Positions 26,103 to 38,489 are shown, counted from the stretch's first letter. The stretch is DNA of 64,000 nt from Jaltomata sinuosa (GCA_003996215.1 QJPP01002913.1:62001-126000); one strand, 5' to 3'. The notes: a model not told the origin generated them from the letters alone. Numbers and translations: made by a program.

Positions 26103-27832
26103 GACCACGCTAGTGACTAAGCAAGCGTGGATGGATACATAGACTTGGAGGATGAGCTTATTGTTCATGGTATTGTGTGTTCCATCCGGCTACCTCTAAC
26201 TATTGGCAATGACGTATTCCATGTGATGAGTACAATATTGCATTTGCTACAATTGAAGGGGCTATTTGGAGGACTAGCTCACGAAGATGCAAACCAACAT
26301 ATTCAGAACATTGTCAAAATTTTCCAGCCATTCAATATACAAAACATAACTCAAGAGTCAATCTGACTTTGGTTATTCCCATTCTCTCTCACGAGAGACG
26401 CCACCATATAGCTTTAAGAGCTCCCCGAAGTCTCCATTACAACATGTAATGGGTTGATTGAAGCGTTATTGGATTGATTCTTCCAACCCTCGTGGATGTT
26501 GCAATTGCGAGATGAGATTACAAACATTCACCAACTGCCAGATGAACCATTGCACGAGGTATGGTTAAGGTTCAAGAAGAAGTTGTTGCTATGTTTAAAC
26601 CATGGTCTACCGGAAGGTGTTCTACTCCAAAGCTTCCATGGGGCACTTGATTTTATGAAAAAGTGGGTGTCTAACAATTTACAGATGGATCCATCATGGA
26701 TCAAGCTTATGGTCTTGCTTTAACTCTTGTGGATAGAATGACGAAAATAAATAAAGTGTGGCATATAAAAGAGGCTGAAATCTCATCAGTGGTCACCTCC
26801 TTCATAATGACTAATGAAATAAGGAAGAATGAATATGAGCGAGACGAAGCCATGGCTAAGATGATAACTGAAATTGAGTTGTTAGCCAAGCACATAAAGG
26901 GTGCTGGAACTATGAGCGTGAACACCGTTGGAGCTTATGGTGCTAAGGGTCATGATGAGAGTGGGGTATCAATGGATGATGAATCTTATTATTTGATGGC
27001 AGGTTCTTGCCTGCGGTATCACGGTGCAAATCAAGGCCCTTGGTGACCTAGGGATGAGAATTAAGGTTGGAACCGGGAAAGAGGTAACCAATAGAGAGAC
27101 CATGAGCAAGGAAGGGATTGTGATGGTCCTTTGAGATATCTTGAAAGATAAAATGATCTCTATAATCACCGAAGTGGTAACCCATATGTGCCTCAGCCTA
27201 AGTTAGACACTTCTCCATTCCTACTAAGTGTTAGTAACCCCGCTAGTTCAAAATTAAAAGAGATGTTGGCAGTTGTGTTGAAAAAGGTAGATTCCACGAA
27301 TAATAGAGTGAGAGACTTGAAGAGTGATGTGTCTACCCGTAACCAAACCTTAAGCTCTCATTCAGCATTGATCAAGCACTTGGATGCTCAAATGAACCTT
27401 CTGTCTACTCAAATGAACCCCCAAATACAGGGCACTTTTCCTAGTGATACTCTTGCTAGCTCGAAAAATGATGGCCATGTCATGGCTATAGTCACTAGGA
27501 ATGGAATGATTCTTGATAAAGCTGGTGATGCAAGTAAACAAGTTGCACTTGAAAAGAGAAAAAGTGAAGATTCAGAGATTGGTGTGAAGCTTAGTGAACC
27601 CAATGTGATTGTTGATGATGAAAGTCTGAATGAGGCGAGGGAAAGGATCGAAGTCCCTCCTCAAGTTGAAATTGATCTAGAGGAGGAGAAAGAGGAAGCA
27701 ATTTCTAGTGAGCCAAGGCCATTTTCTAAAGGTCCTCCCATATATCCTCATAGGACAATCAAGAAAAAAGAATATAATCAATTTAAGAAATTTGTAGATA
27801 TGTTCAACAAATTATCTATAAACATTCCTTAG
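26103..27832 (+). pseudogene. Athila-like gag of element A
   Basis: Reading starts near the ATG at 26101. The frame from 26127 shows LQLKGLFGGLAHEDANQHI, then FNIQNITQESI, then MLQLRDEITNIHQLPDEP followed by EVWLRFKKKLLLC and HGLPEGVLLQSFH: the PF03732 gag core in normal order. A frameshift near 26695 moves to the frame holding YGLALTLVDRMTKINKVWH. Further on come a coiled-coil-like Ser/Thr segment (LKEMLAVVLKKVDSTNNRV), the TRNG loop and an acidic spacer, and it ends by 27832 before the protease. In-frame stops occur near 26364, 27045 and 27830. Confidence 0.85.
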
Positions 27833-27850
27833 GTTGATGCTCTCATCCAA

Positions 27851-27997
27851 ATGCCGGGCTATGCTAAGCTCATGAAGGAGTTGGTGAAAAAGAAGAGGGT
27901 AATTGATGTGGGGATGGTTGAAGTATCCCACAATTGTAGTGCAGTCATGACAGGAAATATGGCCCCCAAGAGGGAAGATCCGAGAGCTTTAACCATC
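27851..27997 (+). pseudogene. Protease region of element A, part before the solo LTR
   Basis: The frame reads MPGYAKLMKELVKKKRVIDV and then NCSAVMTGNMAPKREDPRAL, the segment that leads into the aspartic protease in Athila-like polyproteins. It is broken exactly at the ALTIPC position by the LTR insertion at 28003. The remainder resumes at 33062. Confidence 0.85.
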
Positions 27998-28002
27998 CCT
28001 TG
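27998..28002. repeat. Left target-site duplication of the solo LTR
   Basis: CCTTG, identical to 33057-33061. Confidence 0.9.
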
Positions 28003-28972
28003 TGTTGACACCCAATTTTGGCTCGTTATTTTCTTTCAATTGATTTCTCTATGCTTCTTAGTTTTGAATAATTTACTAAAATAAGTTTGCCTATTTTTAG
28101 CTAATTATAGCAAATTTTGGGAAAGTTATTATCCTCTACTTTATTCTCAAATATTTTAATCTAAATGCAATTAATACTTTTTATATTGAAATCACCCAAA
28201 TAATATTTTTTGATATCGGCGTTCCCATTTGAAATTATTTTGTCTTATTATATTACTATATATTTATTAAAAGATTATTACCTTTAAATTAAAGCTAAAT
28301 ACGCAGACCAAATTATTCATATACTTTATATACATATATATTTTAGAAGATTAATTAAGACGAAAGAAGCATTGTTAAATTTATTTTGGTGAAAACAATT
28401 GGGAAAAATAGATTTTTTCTTACAAACTTATTCTTTCCACATTTGGGCCAACTTCTTTTATTGTTTCAGCCAAATCCGCAGCCCACAACAAATACCCTCT
28501 CCCAGCCCAAAATATTGGGTCGACCAGGCCCAAACCCGCTAAACCTAAACCAAATCAGCCTGATCTCTCACTCTATTGTTCCAACAGAAACCAAAAATCC
28601 TAATATCCTCTTCCCTGCGAACTAGAGCCCCAAGACTCATTGAATTTTTGCTCAGACCGGCAGGCAAATGGTACTACTGCCGTCACCATCACCTGCACGT
28701 CTTATTTCCCCCTTTTTCGCATAGTTTCAGAGCTACAGAGCTCTCCATCTCACTGCTACCTTTGGGAAAAAGGAAGAGCTTAAAGAACCAATGGATTCAA
28801 GCTCAATCCATCGGATTATGCCTCCCAACGGCTCTTTCCTCTTTTCCCATGTCTGAAAAGGTGAAAATTATTCCTTTCTTTTCAATTCTTCATCATATAG
28901 AGTCCTTTCCCCCCTTTTTCCCATTTCAAATTTTTAAATCTTAGTTTCTTGGAGAAGCTGTTAAATTTTGGC

Positions 28973-28980
28973 TATAAATA
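28973..28980 (+). promoter_or_regulatory. TATA box of the solo LTR
   Basis: TATAAATA in the context TTTTGGCTATAAATACAGCC, close to the plant consensus and about 970 bases into the LTR. A GC-richer leader-like segment lies on both sides (28440-29180). Confidence 0.55.
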
Positions 28981-30889
28981 CAGCCTTGAATGGTTGTTTG
29001 AAGGAGGCATTGGAGTGGAGGGTTGTTCACTGTGAAAAATCTTCTGCTATCTTCTAGTTTCCTTATTCTACCTTTTTTCATCATTTTCTTGTGTTGGTCT
29101 CAATTTGTTCATGATTCGGAGCTTGAGTTTGAGTTCGAACCTTGATGGAGAGCCCCACTTCGCTGCACAACACAAGGTAAATTCTATCCCGTCTAATTAC
29201 GTTATGTTTAGTTTTGTGATCCATTGATCGTGTGAGTTTGGTCATTCTTGTTTGGCCGATTCTTGGTGTAAAAATATGAAACAAAAAATAGTTTATGATC
29301 GTTTGGTTATGTTTATACTTGATTGTGTTTGAGGAGTATTTCATGGCTTGTGATCTAGTTGGATTAATTTCTATAAAGCTTGATGCTTTAACCATAGTTA
29401 GCTATCCATTATAGGATTATCGTAATTATCTACTGGGATGTTTGCACATCGCCGTAGTTGTTTTAAATATTTTTTTTATGTCTGTCCGTGTGTTCGCAAG
29501 GTGTTGGCAGTCCTTAACTTAGCATGTAGAGAGCTTAAAAGGGGTTATGAATGTCATGTTTTCTTAGCCGCTTTGGCCGGCTGATTTAGTTGCGAAATGT
29601 GGGATATAAAATAGTTTCTATTGGTTTGTATTCATCTATGGTTGATCGTGTGTTTATAAGGAAGTGACAGCCCGAATTAGCTCGAAATAAATTCCATGAA
29701 GTTCTCCATTTTAAGCGTAATAGTTGTCTATCATTTTCAGTTTCAAAAGCATGGATTATTGATCTGTTTAAAACTGTTGTAATGTGCGGCTTGGACCATT
29801 ATAAACATCACAATTAGCGTCAGTTACTTCTCCATTTGGTTGCACTCACAAGATATTTTCAGCTTGCAACTCAGCTTGTAAATGGTTTCAAAGGTTTTAA
29901 ATTTTGAAGTAGTGTCATCTATTGGTCTTGAGATTATTCCATGTTTGTTTGAGTGCTTGCATTCAACCTTTAGTAAATAAAATGGGGCTGCTCTACTTTA
30001 AATTTTTCACTAAAACAAAATCAGTCTTGGTTAGCCCTTAATTTGGCATTGAAAAGCTCCACCTTTGAACATTCATTGGAAGATAATCCTTAAGAAAAAC
30101 CATTGTGTGATTGTTTACCTCACTTAGATGACATATTTTAAGTATCCCAATGTTGTTATTTACTATCTATACTCTCTTTGGTTACTGGGAAGAATTGGAA
30201 CTATAGAAGTGATTGTCACTCATTTTTTTATCCTCTGTTAGTCATGGATGCGAGATTGGAGTTACCTGGTGTATTCTCCAAGAAATGTTAATTTTCTATG
30301 AATTTGTTTGCATAGTGTTAGCCAATATCCTTAAGACTTGGGTAACAAACTTCTTTGTTTTTGACTCGCTGACTTCTCTGATTTTGCCTAAAACTCAATC
30401 AATTCATGTGCTACTAGATGCTCTTGAATTTTCAAGTTCCAGTATTTAAATAAGCTTCTATATCAATGTGCTTCCCTCAACCTGCCTTCTTGTGTTAATT
30501 ATCACTCAATTAGTTACTAATCTTTTTATCCTTTTCCTTTCTTTATTATACATGTACACCCGGGAGCGCATTTGAAGTTACGATGAAACTCCATCTCTGT
30601 CCAAATCAGAGAAGCGATTAAAGCCTTGTCATATGCTCGTGTCTAGCAGCCCCGTTCGGGTTAAAAGAGTCTAGTGCCTTTATTCCTTCCTTTAGAAATT
30701 ATTTCTCGTATTAGTATATATATATATACACTTGTGCCTTGACTAACATTATACCTATTTGGTAATGTATTGTGTTTTTCCTTGACTTGTGTTTGAGTTT
30801 GTATAAACCGTTAAATATGATGGCAAGATAAGTCATTTATCTCCCCGCCCTTTATATTTTAGATTTGGCATAATCACTTGGCTTAGGTG

Positions 30890-31075
30890 TATGATTTGTC
30901 TCGGTAAAAATATTGATTTTTGGTGTAAAAACGCACCCTTTGAAGAGCATAATAGTGCAGATATCTCAGTGCAAAAAATGCAGATTTTTGAGGTTAAAAC
31001 ATACTGCTTTTGGGAGTTTAAAAGTGGCAGGTTTTTGAGTTTAAAAAGGGGGAAATTAGACAAAATGTCAGAACA
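30890..31075 (+). repeat. GTGCAGATTTTTG repeats, left block
   Basis: Loose units of about 35-45 bases with the core (A)GTGCAGATNTTTGAG, separated by AAAA-rich links such as 'gtttaaaa'. At least four copies occur. The same unit reappears at 32145-32430. Confidence 0.55.
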
Positions 31076-31188
31076 TCAAACTTATTTACACCAAAAATAG
31101 CCTACTTTAAAAAATCACCCATTTATTACATTAATTGGCCTCAAACAATACAAATTGTGAGAAAAGGGAAAACAATAGCTTGCATCTT

Positions 31189-31500
31189 GCTCCTCCGCCT
31201 CTTCCGCCGCTTGGTCACTAACCTCCACCCCCTTCACCTTATGATTATAATTCACCACCACCTCCACCACCAAATTCACTGTCTCCTCCACCACCAGTAT
31301 ACATATATTGATCATCACCTCCGCCGCCTCATTCACCTCCGCCTACATCCCCAGTTCCTTGTATAGAATCCCCACCCCTACCACCTCCTTGCATTGAACC
31401 ACCCTCACCACCCTCCCTATGAACATCTCCTCCACCCCCACCAGTTTATTACTATAATTATCCACCCCCACCATCATCCTATTCTCATGGAAGAAAATTG
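31189..31500 (+). pseudogene. Extensin-like proline-rich gene fragment inside the solo LTR
   Basis: One frame reads for about 100 codons as a hydroxyproline-rich cell-wall protein: APPPLPPLG, PPPPSPYDYNSPPPPPPNSL, SPPPPVYIY, SSPPPPHSPPPTSP, and TSPPPPPVYYYNYPPPP. SPn blocks alternating with YDYN, VYIY or VYYYN are the hallmark of extensins and LRR-extensins, which are cross-linked in the cell wall through Tyr. Only three stops interrupt it (31219, 31309, 31420), and I see no frameshift, so it derives from a real coding sequence. No signal peptide, LRR or start codon is visible: it is a captured or inserted 3' fragment. It could also be a simple repeat that happens to encode prolines, but the Tyr spacing argues against that. 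Confidence 0.55.
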
Positions 31501-31819
31501 ACCCATCAGGTCTTAACTTTGGTTATCTATAGAATCCAATTTCCAACACATTTTTTTTTGTAATTTAAGAACTGACTAAAAATTATCTGCTGAGAGAAAG
31601 GGGTACCAGGGAACAAGACATGTTTTGCAAATAGCAAACTGGATCTTGTTATGGCTTCACAATGGTTTCAATTCTTGAAGCAAATGGCTAGGGAAGTAGA
31701 GATAAAAACTAAACTAAAAATTATAGTTCATGTGCCACTTTTTTAGGCTATAAATTTGTCCCTGCTTCAAAAACTTTTCGTTTGAATCGAGGGTCTACCG
31801 AAAACATCCTTTCTACATT

Positions 31820-32020
31820 TAAATAATATTTATACAATATTGATACATGTTTATACACCATATATACAATATCGGTACACGTTTATACACTATTTATATA
31901 ATTTTGATACATTACATAATTTTTATACGATATTGATACACGTTTATACACTATTTATACTATTTTAATACATTACATAACTTTTATACACTATCGATAC
32001 ATTACATATACATGTGGCTA
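31820..32020. repeat. AT-rich repeat, ATACACGTTTATACACTATTTATA theme
   Basis: Four to five units of about 35-55 bases built from 'tttatacactat' and 'attgatacattaca' variants. Flanking text (GTGGCTATTTTG, TTGGCTATATTTATTGTAA) recurs in a way that suggests a small non-autonomous element, but I could not define its ends. Confidence 0.5.
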
Positions 32021-32144
32021 TTTTGTTTGTAATTTTTTTTTTGTGGCTAGTTCATTTTTGGGCTATTTTTTTTGTAAAGAAAACTTGGCTATATTTATTG
32101 TAAACTAATTACTTTATTGTACATATTTGAAATTATCCCTTTAA

Positions 32145-32430
32145 AAAGTGCAGATTTGGTATCTTTCTAATAGCTAAAGGTGCAGATTTTTGTGTGCAAA
32201 ACACAACTATTTTGAGAACTTAAAGTGCAGATTTTTAGTGTAAAAATGCATATTTTTTTAGTGTAAAAAGTGCAACTTTTAAAGAGTTTAAAATGCAGAT
32301 TTTTGAAGATCATAAAGGTGCATATTTTTTTATAAGGCGAACACATTTTTTAGAGCTTCAAAGTGCAGTTTTTGGAGTGTAAAAATATAACTTTTCAAAG
32401 GTACAATACACATTTTTTTTTTGAAGGCCT
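32145..32430 (+). repeat. GTGCAGATTTTTG repeats, right block
   Basis: Six or so copies of AA(A/G)GTGCAGATTTTTG(A/T)G at 35-45-base spacing. The unit matches 30890-31075. The extensin-like piece and the AT-rich repeat lie between the two blocks. Confidence 0.6.
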
Positions 32431-33056
32431 CTAATTAACTACTTTAAAAATAAGAATTATCTTTACACTTTTACACGTGTTTCCTAAAGTTTGAATATCT
32501 TTATACTTACATATAGTTTCTTAAAGTTTTAATTCGTGTTATTTTATAAACAGTTATTAAATCTCACTGTTCACATTTTTACTTACTTTTATTTTACTTA
32601 ATTATATTACATTTATAACAACATTGCCAACTTACAATTTTACCACCTTTTTCATCACTTGTTAATGACTTTTTCCTCATAAATAGATTTGAACACGCAG
32701 TTCTTTAGGAAGTTTCAACTTGAATTTTTCCTTTAATTGGATAGATAGAATAGGTAAAAAATAAAAATAGATTAATCCCTCTAATATCTTAGACTAAGTT
32801 TAAGGATTACCTTAGGATAGGTTCTGAGGGATGCCTAACACCTTCCCCTCAGAATAAATAAAATCCTTACCTAGAATCTCACTGGTTAGCAGACTAATAG
32901 AGTTAAGCATTTGCAAAACGCTTAAGTTTTCTAATTAGTTCTTAAAATTAGGTGGCAACTCTGAACCCTTTTCTTTTCTTTTTTTTTTTAAAAACCAAAG
33001 GCAGAAGAGTCATTAAGTTTTGAACTGTTTCGGCCGGTTCAAAATAGGACACGACA

Positions 33057-33061
33057 CCTTG
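33057..33061. repeat. Right target-site duplication of the solo LTR
   Basis: CCTTG, directly after GGACACGACA. Confidence 0.9.
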
Positions 33062-33760
33062 TATTATTGGCATCTACTTGTTCAAAAAGGCCATATGCAA
33101 CCTCGGGGCAAAAAGTTAAACTAACATCGATGAGGTTCAAAAAGTTAGGTTTGGGTTCTCCTAAACTAACATCGACGAGGTTGCTAATGGCTTGACCGTT
33201 CTATAAAATGCCTGGTTGGAATATTGTTTGATGTGTTGGTGAAAGTGGACAAGTTCATCTTGCCAGGTTATTTTGTGGTACTAGATTGTGATGTTGACCT
33301 CGAGGTGCCCACAATTCTAAGGCGCTCATTTTTAGCCACCGGAAGGGCTCTTATTGATGTGGAAATAGGGGAATTTAAATTCTAGGTGGGAAGCGAGGAG
33401 GCCACATTCAATGTATGTCAACCTATGAAGCCCCCAGATTAATATCAGGTTGTGTCCGCGATTGCCACCAAGGACGAGTTTGTTAAAGGTCCTTGTGAAG
33501 ATGAGATAAGAGAAGACCCACCAAATGATCAGCTTGTTGTCTATGATGTTCGAAGGAAGGAGTACCCTAGAGAATTTTTCATTCCTGCACCACAAAATTT
33601 GGTGTATTTCTACGTGGTTCCTAATGATATCCCCTCATTACCCACTTCTAAAATGTTGCTAGTTTGGCAAAAGGAAGAGTTTATGAGACATCTTGAAGAA
33701 CTACTTCCAAAGTTTTGGATGGGATTGTGCCAATCATATTGGCATTCTCTCGATCAATGA
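33062..33760 (+). pseudogene. Protease region of element A, part after the solo LTR
   Basis: The text resumes with a degraded KAICNLGA, corresponding to the AP active-site segment (A)LCDLG of the sister copy; here Asp reads Asn. After a damaged stretch near 33120-33210 the frame shows FDVLVKVDKFILPGYFVVLD, then CDVDLEVP and GRALIDVEIGEFKF, then CQPMKPP. The C-terminal frame 33452-33760 continues to a TGA. There is no RT after it: the sequence passes into the 3' region. Confidence 0.75.
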
Positions 33761-33761
33761 C

Positions 33762-34205
33762 TAATACTTGAGGTACTATTATCGAACCACGACATAAAAT
33801 TAAGCACTTCTTGGGAGGCAATCCAAGTGTTTTTTTTTACTTCACCTTTTTGTTGTTTTTGGGTTTTTTTTAGAAATTCATGGAGATCGAAAAAATGGCA
33901 AAGTGATATTTTTTGGAAGGGATGTGCAACACCACGTGCATTGCAGGTGCTGAATCACAGATGCAGGTGGAATCGCACCCTGTTATCAGTAAATTGAAGA
34001 AAAAATTTCAATCAGGAGGCATCTGCGATGTGAGGGGTAAAATGCACATGTCGTCGCATGTCCCAATTAGTGAATTAGCAACAAAGTGGCTAAAAATGTC
34101 ACCTTCAGAACCACATGCAAAACGCAAGTGGTGACATGCAAAACACATGTGGCTCCGCAGGCGCATTAATGTTTTAAATTCTATTGACCTACCCATTAAC
34201 CTAAC
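33762..34205 (+). other. 3' region of element A with a word-variant tract
   Basis: It begins with GAGGTACTATTATCGAACCA and the block CTTCTTGGGAGGCAATCCAA, both shared with the sister copy (minus, 39780-39720). The stretch 33927-34165 is a tract of variants such as CACGTGCATTGCAGG, GATGCAGGTGG, CATCTGCGATG, GCATGTCC, CACATGCAAAACGC and CACATGTGGC. It ends where the minus-strand 3' LTR starts at 34206. Confidence 0.6.
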
Positions 34206-35612
34206 TGATGATGCTCAAAAGCACTGTCCTAATGGAGGAGGTAGCGATCACAAAAGCAAAATAAATAAGTAACCCAATGAGTGTCGGGGTCGATTCCATG
34301 GAGAGTGGAGTAGTGAATCCTACAAGATCATTGAGTAATAATCACTTAGAGAGAAAATGTTCAAACAACTTAGAAATAAAGATTGGGGGAATTGGAAAGG
34401 GAAAATTATGAAACAAGTTTGATCTCAAAGCAAGAAAGCAATAAACACGAGATTTATAGTCAATAAGATGGAAGACTAGGGGATGCTTCCGATGGGATTC
34501 TACAATGGGTTAGGGTACTTGATTAATTAAGAAAATTCTCAATTAATGATACGAGTAGCATTGGTCTTAGTCATATTCGGTAATATCTCAATCCTCCAAA
34601 AATATATCCCAAGGTCTTTGTCCAAGCACCATAGGTTTCAACACAAACCAACCAATTTAATTGCTTGGGAAGTCATACTATTTGTAGCTTAGACTCTTAG
34701 ATGAGAGTTTTCATCGATTAAGCTATTTATAGCCTCAATCTAAGGTGAAAATCTCAAATACCCACTATTGAATTCCTATCCGAATTGCGAACCCCTCTTT
34801 TAAGCAAGAACATAATTAAGAAAACTCAATTAATGTTTGCAACCATCAATTTTATGATTAAAACTATAGGAATTCAATAGACCCATATAAATTCATTAAT
34901 AATAAGCACAACTAAACAAGACTCACACCCAAATTCAAATACCCATCATGCACATACATCTGGACAGGGAATTTAACTACTCATACTAAAGAAATAAGAA
35001 GCTATACAAATTGGAAAACTCATAATTCCTTTCCTAAATAGGCAAAACTCCAAATCCAAGCTTAAATCTTACAAAAATGGTGAATTCTAAGTGGGGAAGA
35101 TAAAGGGAGAAAGAGTACTCTTAATATCATCCTTGGGTGTTGAGAAAAGAAAAAAATATTCAACTGTATCAGGTACACACCAAAATTGGGTTTTAGAAGC
35201 TTCCCAATGCGTCACTTGAAATTTGACAAAAATGCCCTTCGGGCTTGGTGCGATGCGACGTGTGACATGACGTGCAGTTGCAACATACATTCTTCACATC
35301 GCATGTCGCTGTCCTTCAACCAGTGACTTCAGTTGTTGAGGTGGTAAAGTGCGAAGAGAGGTACGGACTGCATGCCGCATTGTGTGGCCCGCATGTCGGT
35401 CGCACCTCTCGGCAGATTCTTCCTTGTTTTTGATCACCTTCACACTTTAACTCTTTTTAAGCTCTTTGGGTTCAATTCCTCTGTTTTCTACTTTTGACCA
35501 AGAGTACCTGCATTTTCACCAATAAAGGCAATAAGTACCTCTAAATATTATCAAAACATGGCAATAATTCATGAATAAAGGCTCAATAAGTTGGTAGATT
35601 ACCAACTTATCA
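34206..35612 (-). repeat. 3' LTR of element B
   Basis: On the plus strand the edges are TGATGATGCTCAAAAGCAC and CCAACTTATCA, so the LTR has TG...CA termini with a short inverted TGAT/ATCA end. Length 1,407 bp. It is clearly homologous to LTR A and, in its 3' part, to LTR C. A word-variant tract with GCATGTCG, GCGACGTGTGACATGACG and GCATGCCGCATTG lies at 35243-35405. Confidence 0.8.
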
Positions 35613-35650
35613 AACCTCCAAACTTGAACTATTGCTTGTCCTCAAGAAAG
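35613..35650 (-). other. Purine tract region preceding the 3' LTR of element B
   Basis: The minus strand reads CAAGCAATAGTTCAAGTTTG and then GAGGTT next to the LTR. The same text precedes LTR C at 43351-43385. The G-rich AAGTTTGGAGGTT fits a polypurine tract. Confidence 0.65.
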
Positions 35651-38489
35651 ATACTCACAAAGTAAGGAATGAATTATTCTCTAAAACACACAGGGTGTAC
35701 GCATGGTTAATCTAGACCCTAAAAACTAAGAAAACTACAAACAAAAGACTCAAACAAAAAGACTCAACTACAATGCTTATCTCAATTTGTGCCACCATAT
35801 TCTCAAGGTTAGGGCTCAATTCAAAACTTTTATCGAAAGGACTTCTTTTCTCATTCAAAAAAAGGGAATTAGCCATTCAAAACAATATATTGAAGCTTTT
35901 CAATTCATTGGCATGGACCTTCAAGGGTTGCCCCGAGATCCTCCACACAACTTGTCTCATTCATTCCTCTCAATTGAAATAGAGACTTCATCATTCCTTT
36001 CAAGTGTGTGATGCCACTTACCAAAAGAGAGAATCCCACTCATAATCATGTGATTCACAATAAAAAAGGGATTATAAGAGAACCAAGAAGACTCTCACTC
36101 TTTCAATGAAGTTAAAGTGCGTGTGCATTGAACCATAATTCGCCACTAATGTAGAATTATAAAGCTCGAAATCACTAAGAACTTGCGGATTACGATATTT
36201 GATAGGGTTATGGTGAGGATTGCATTTTTCTCAAGTGACTAAACCTCCCTAATGCTATTTGTGATCATTCAAATCACCACTCACATTTTAAAATATTAAC
36301 TTTACCTTATTTCTCCCTCTCACAACCTAAAGTTTCCCTTCAACTTGACCATTCAACTTCCTTCACCACCTTTACTTTGTAGCACAAATTCCTTCTTTTC
36401 TTTTCATCTTGTTCATTTCATTGGAAAATTTGAAGCAATTTTTGATTTAGGCATATGGTGCTACCTTGTGCTTACACACATCCTTTTCTTCTCCACATTC
36501 GTGCATGCACCCCCAAACAAAGGCCTTTAGCCTATATTTGACTTTTGAGTTATTAGGGAGGATGGGTGGTGAAAACATTGAGGTTCTAAAAAGGGTCAAG
36601 GTTTCGAACACGGTGCCAAAAAAAGGTCACAAGCTCAAAGGGGCTTACTAGGGTCAATGTAAAGGGAAGTTAATTTGGGTGGAGTGACTATTCAAAAAAG
36701 GTCAAAGGTCATTTTCCAAGCTCAGTTACATCTAGGATTTTGCCTTGAATCACATTCAAGGCATGTCCTAGACAAAACATGCACACAAGAATGAAGTACA
36801 ACCTTTCCACACAAGGCATCAGAACACAAGAGTTCACAATTAGTCTCATAGTCAATTGGGACAAATGACTTTTGACAAGCTATACTAAGTTCTTATACAC
36901 ACTCGTTTGTGAATCGATTAAACCAAACAAGGATTGTGCAAGTCATGACAAGAGAGTGATTTACTAAAAATCATTTCCTCTCTTTCCTTCAATTTGCCAA
37001 AAACTTCTTGCCAAGATTTTTTTTCAGTGGGCCCATTTTGAGACAAGCAAAATATGGACTCAATTTTAAACTAAAACTTGCCATTTTCCCTTAAAAAAGT
37101 TGCCTCGCAATCTATCATAGGGAAACACCAACCCGATTTGACTCAAAAGTAAACAAAAAAAATAAAAGAAACAATCTGCTCCTTGAGAAAGAACTCTGGT
37201 ATAAAGAAAACCCTTGGAGTTTATTCACTAATCTATTATTAACAAGGCATTCAAGATAAAAGTGCTCGTGAATCATTTGAACTCAACCCACAGCGTAGGC
37301 ACTAAGCACGTTTGCATGGAACAGGTAGTGAAATAATGAATCGTGCAAGACCAACCAAGCGATATCACATTCAAACATCAATCTGATAAATCAAGCCCGA
37401 CAAGGGCACAATTATGATACAAATGAATATTAACACATGCCATGCCTCATAGTGGCTTAAATACTACTTATATCCCCCTAAACTTAAATAAAGCATTTTC
37501 CCTAATATGCAAGATTTATACAAAAATATGAAGTGAAAGGACTCCCTGGTGTATCTAACACTATGGACGACGTCTTTATGAATAAACACAATAGTGGGTC
37601 CTTGGGGGACTCGGTGGTGATGGTGGAGGGATGTATGTGTGTGTTGGATCAATCTGAAAGAGTTCCAACGAGGGAATAGAGGGGTCCCATCTAATATGAA
37701 AGAGACTCAGAGGGTCAACAACTTCCCATTTATCCTCAAGTGTCATCAACTAAAGATAGGAAGGAAATGGGGCTGTCCAACTGGGTTTTGGTCAAGGATC
37801 TCGAGCCGACACGTGAGTTAAGGGCTAAACTTGCATAGGTAGCTCTGGTGGCATCATGGCATCTTCAGATGTCAGGGCTACCTATTTGATTTTAAGTGTT
37901 GCTGAACTATCTGTGGGATGTCATCCACCCACCAATCATCTGGCGGACTCCTAGCCTTTAAAGGTTAGACGGAGTCCGGTGTTGGTAAATTAAGGTCCAA
38001 GTGAGAGGTCTTTGGTGTAGACTGAGGGATTCTTTGTTATATTATTCCAACATTCTTTGCAAAATGGTCTCTGATCCTTATACGAAACTGATTTTCTATG
38101 GGTGGGAAATTGGCTTTGAAGGCTTCCACATCAAACCCTACCTCTTCCAAGAAGGGTCACTTGTCACAAAAGCTGATGAAATAGGCCTCCATCCCTTCGA
38201 GGCCAAATCTAATTTCTGACTCAGATGGTCTCACATTTTGCACACAAGGACCTAAATTTTAAGAGGTTGAGGCTTGATCAGTGGCATGTCTTAATGAAAA
38301 TCACCTACTAAAAGTCATGTTCCTGCAAAATAATTATAGTGCTAGGAACATGCATTACACTCATAGGATAAAACAACTGTTGTTTTTTTGTATTTTTGAA
38401 GTATTTGAAAGAAGAAAATGCTACAAAAAGTTACAAAAAGAAAAAGAAATGGAATGAAAAAGAGAAGAAAATTACATCATGTGACTGAT

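Larger units (their letters stand above)
28003..33056 (+). mobile_element. Solo LTR, Ogre/Tat type, 5,054 bp
   Basis: It starts TGTTGACACCCAATTTTGGC, ends GGACACGACA, and is flanked by perfect CCTTG duplications. Removing it with one duplication rejoins the protease reading frame of element A. The 3' part has the signature of this LTR class: GATGCCTAACACCTTCCCC (near 32830), TTACCTAGAATCTC and AGGTGGCAACTC (near 32950). No primer site or coding region is attached, so it is the product of LTR-LTR recombination. It contains a proline-rich gene fragment (31189-31500) and two blocks of a GTGCAGATTTTT repeat. Confidence 0.9.
24485..34205 (+). mobile_element. Athila-like Ty3 element A (gag-protease, no RT), split by a solo LTR
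   Basis: In order: 5' LTR (24485-25974), primer site (25980-25999), gag (from about 26103), protease (continuing across the solo LTR insertion to 33760) and a 3' region beginning with the block ACTTCTTGGGAGGCAATCC (near 33808). After the protease there is no RT, RNase H or integrase. The minus-strand relative at 34206-41984 has the same arrangement. Its own 3' LTR is not seen: at 34206 the 3' LTR of the opposite element begins. Confidence 0.75.

Noticed and set aside
27188..27832. 214-codon open frame as an independent gene
   Set aside because: It is the Ser-rich C-terminal part of the Athila-like gag (the same order of motifs is on the minus strand at 40810-41187).
28576..28944. 122-codon plus-strand frame in the solo LTR as a gene
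   Set aside because: It is leader-like LTR sequence upstream of the TATA box, with no recognisable domain.
31115..31336. Minus-strand Val/Glu-rich frame opposite the proline-rich stretch
   Set aside because: It is the antisense shadow of the proline codons. The plus-strand frame has the meaningful Tyr/Pro pattern.
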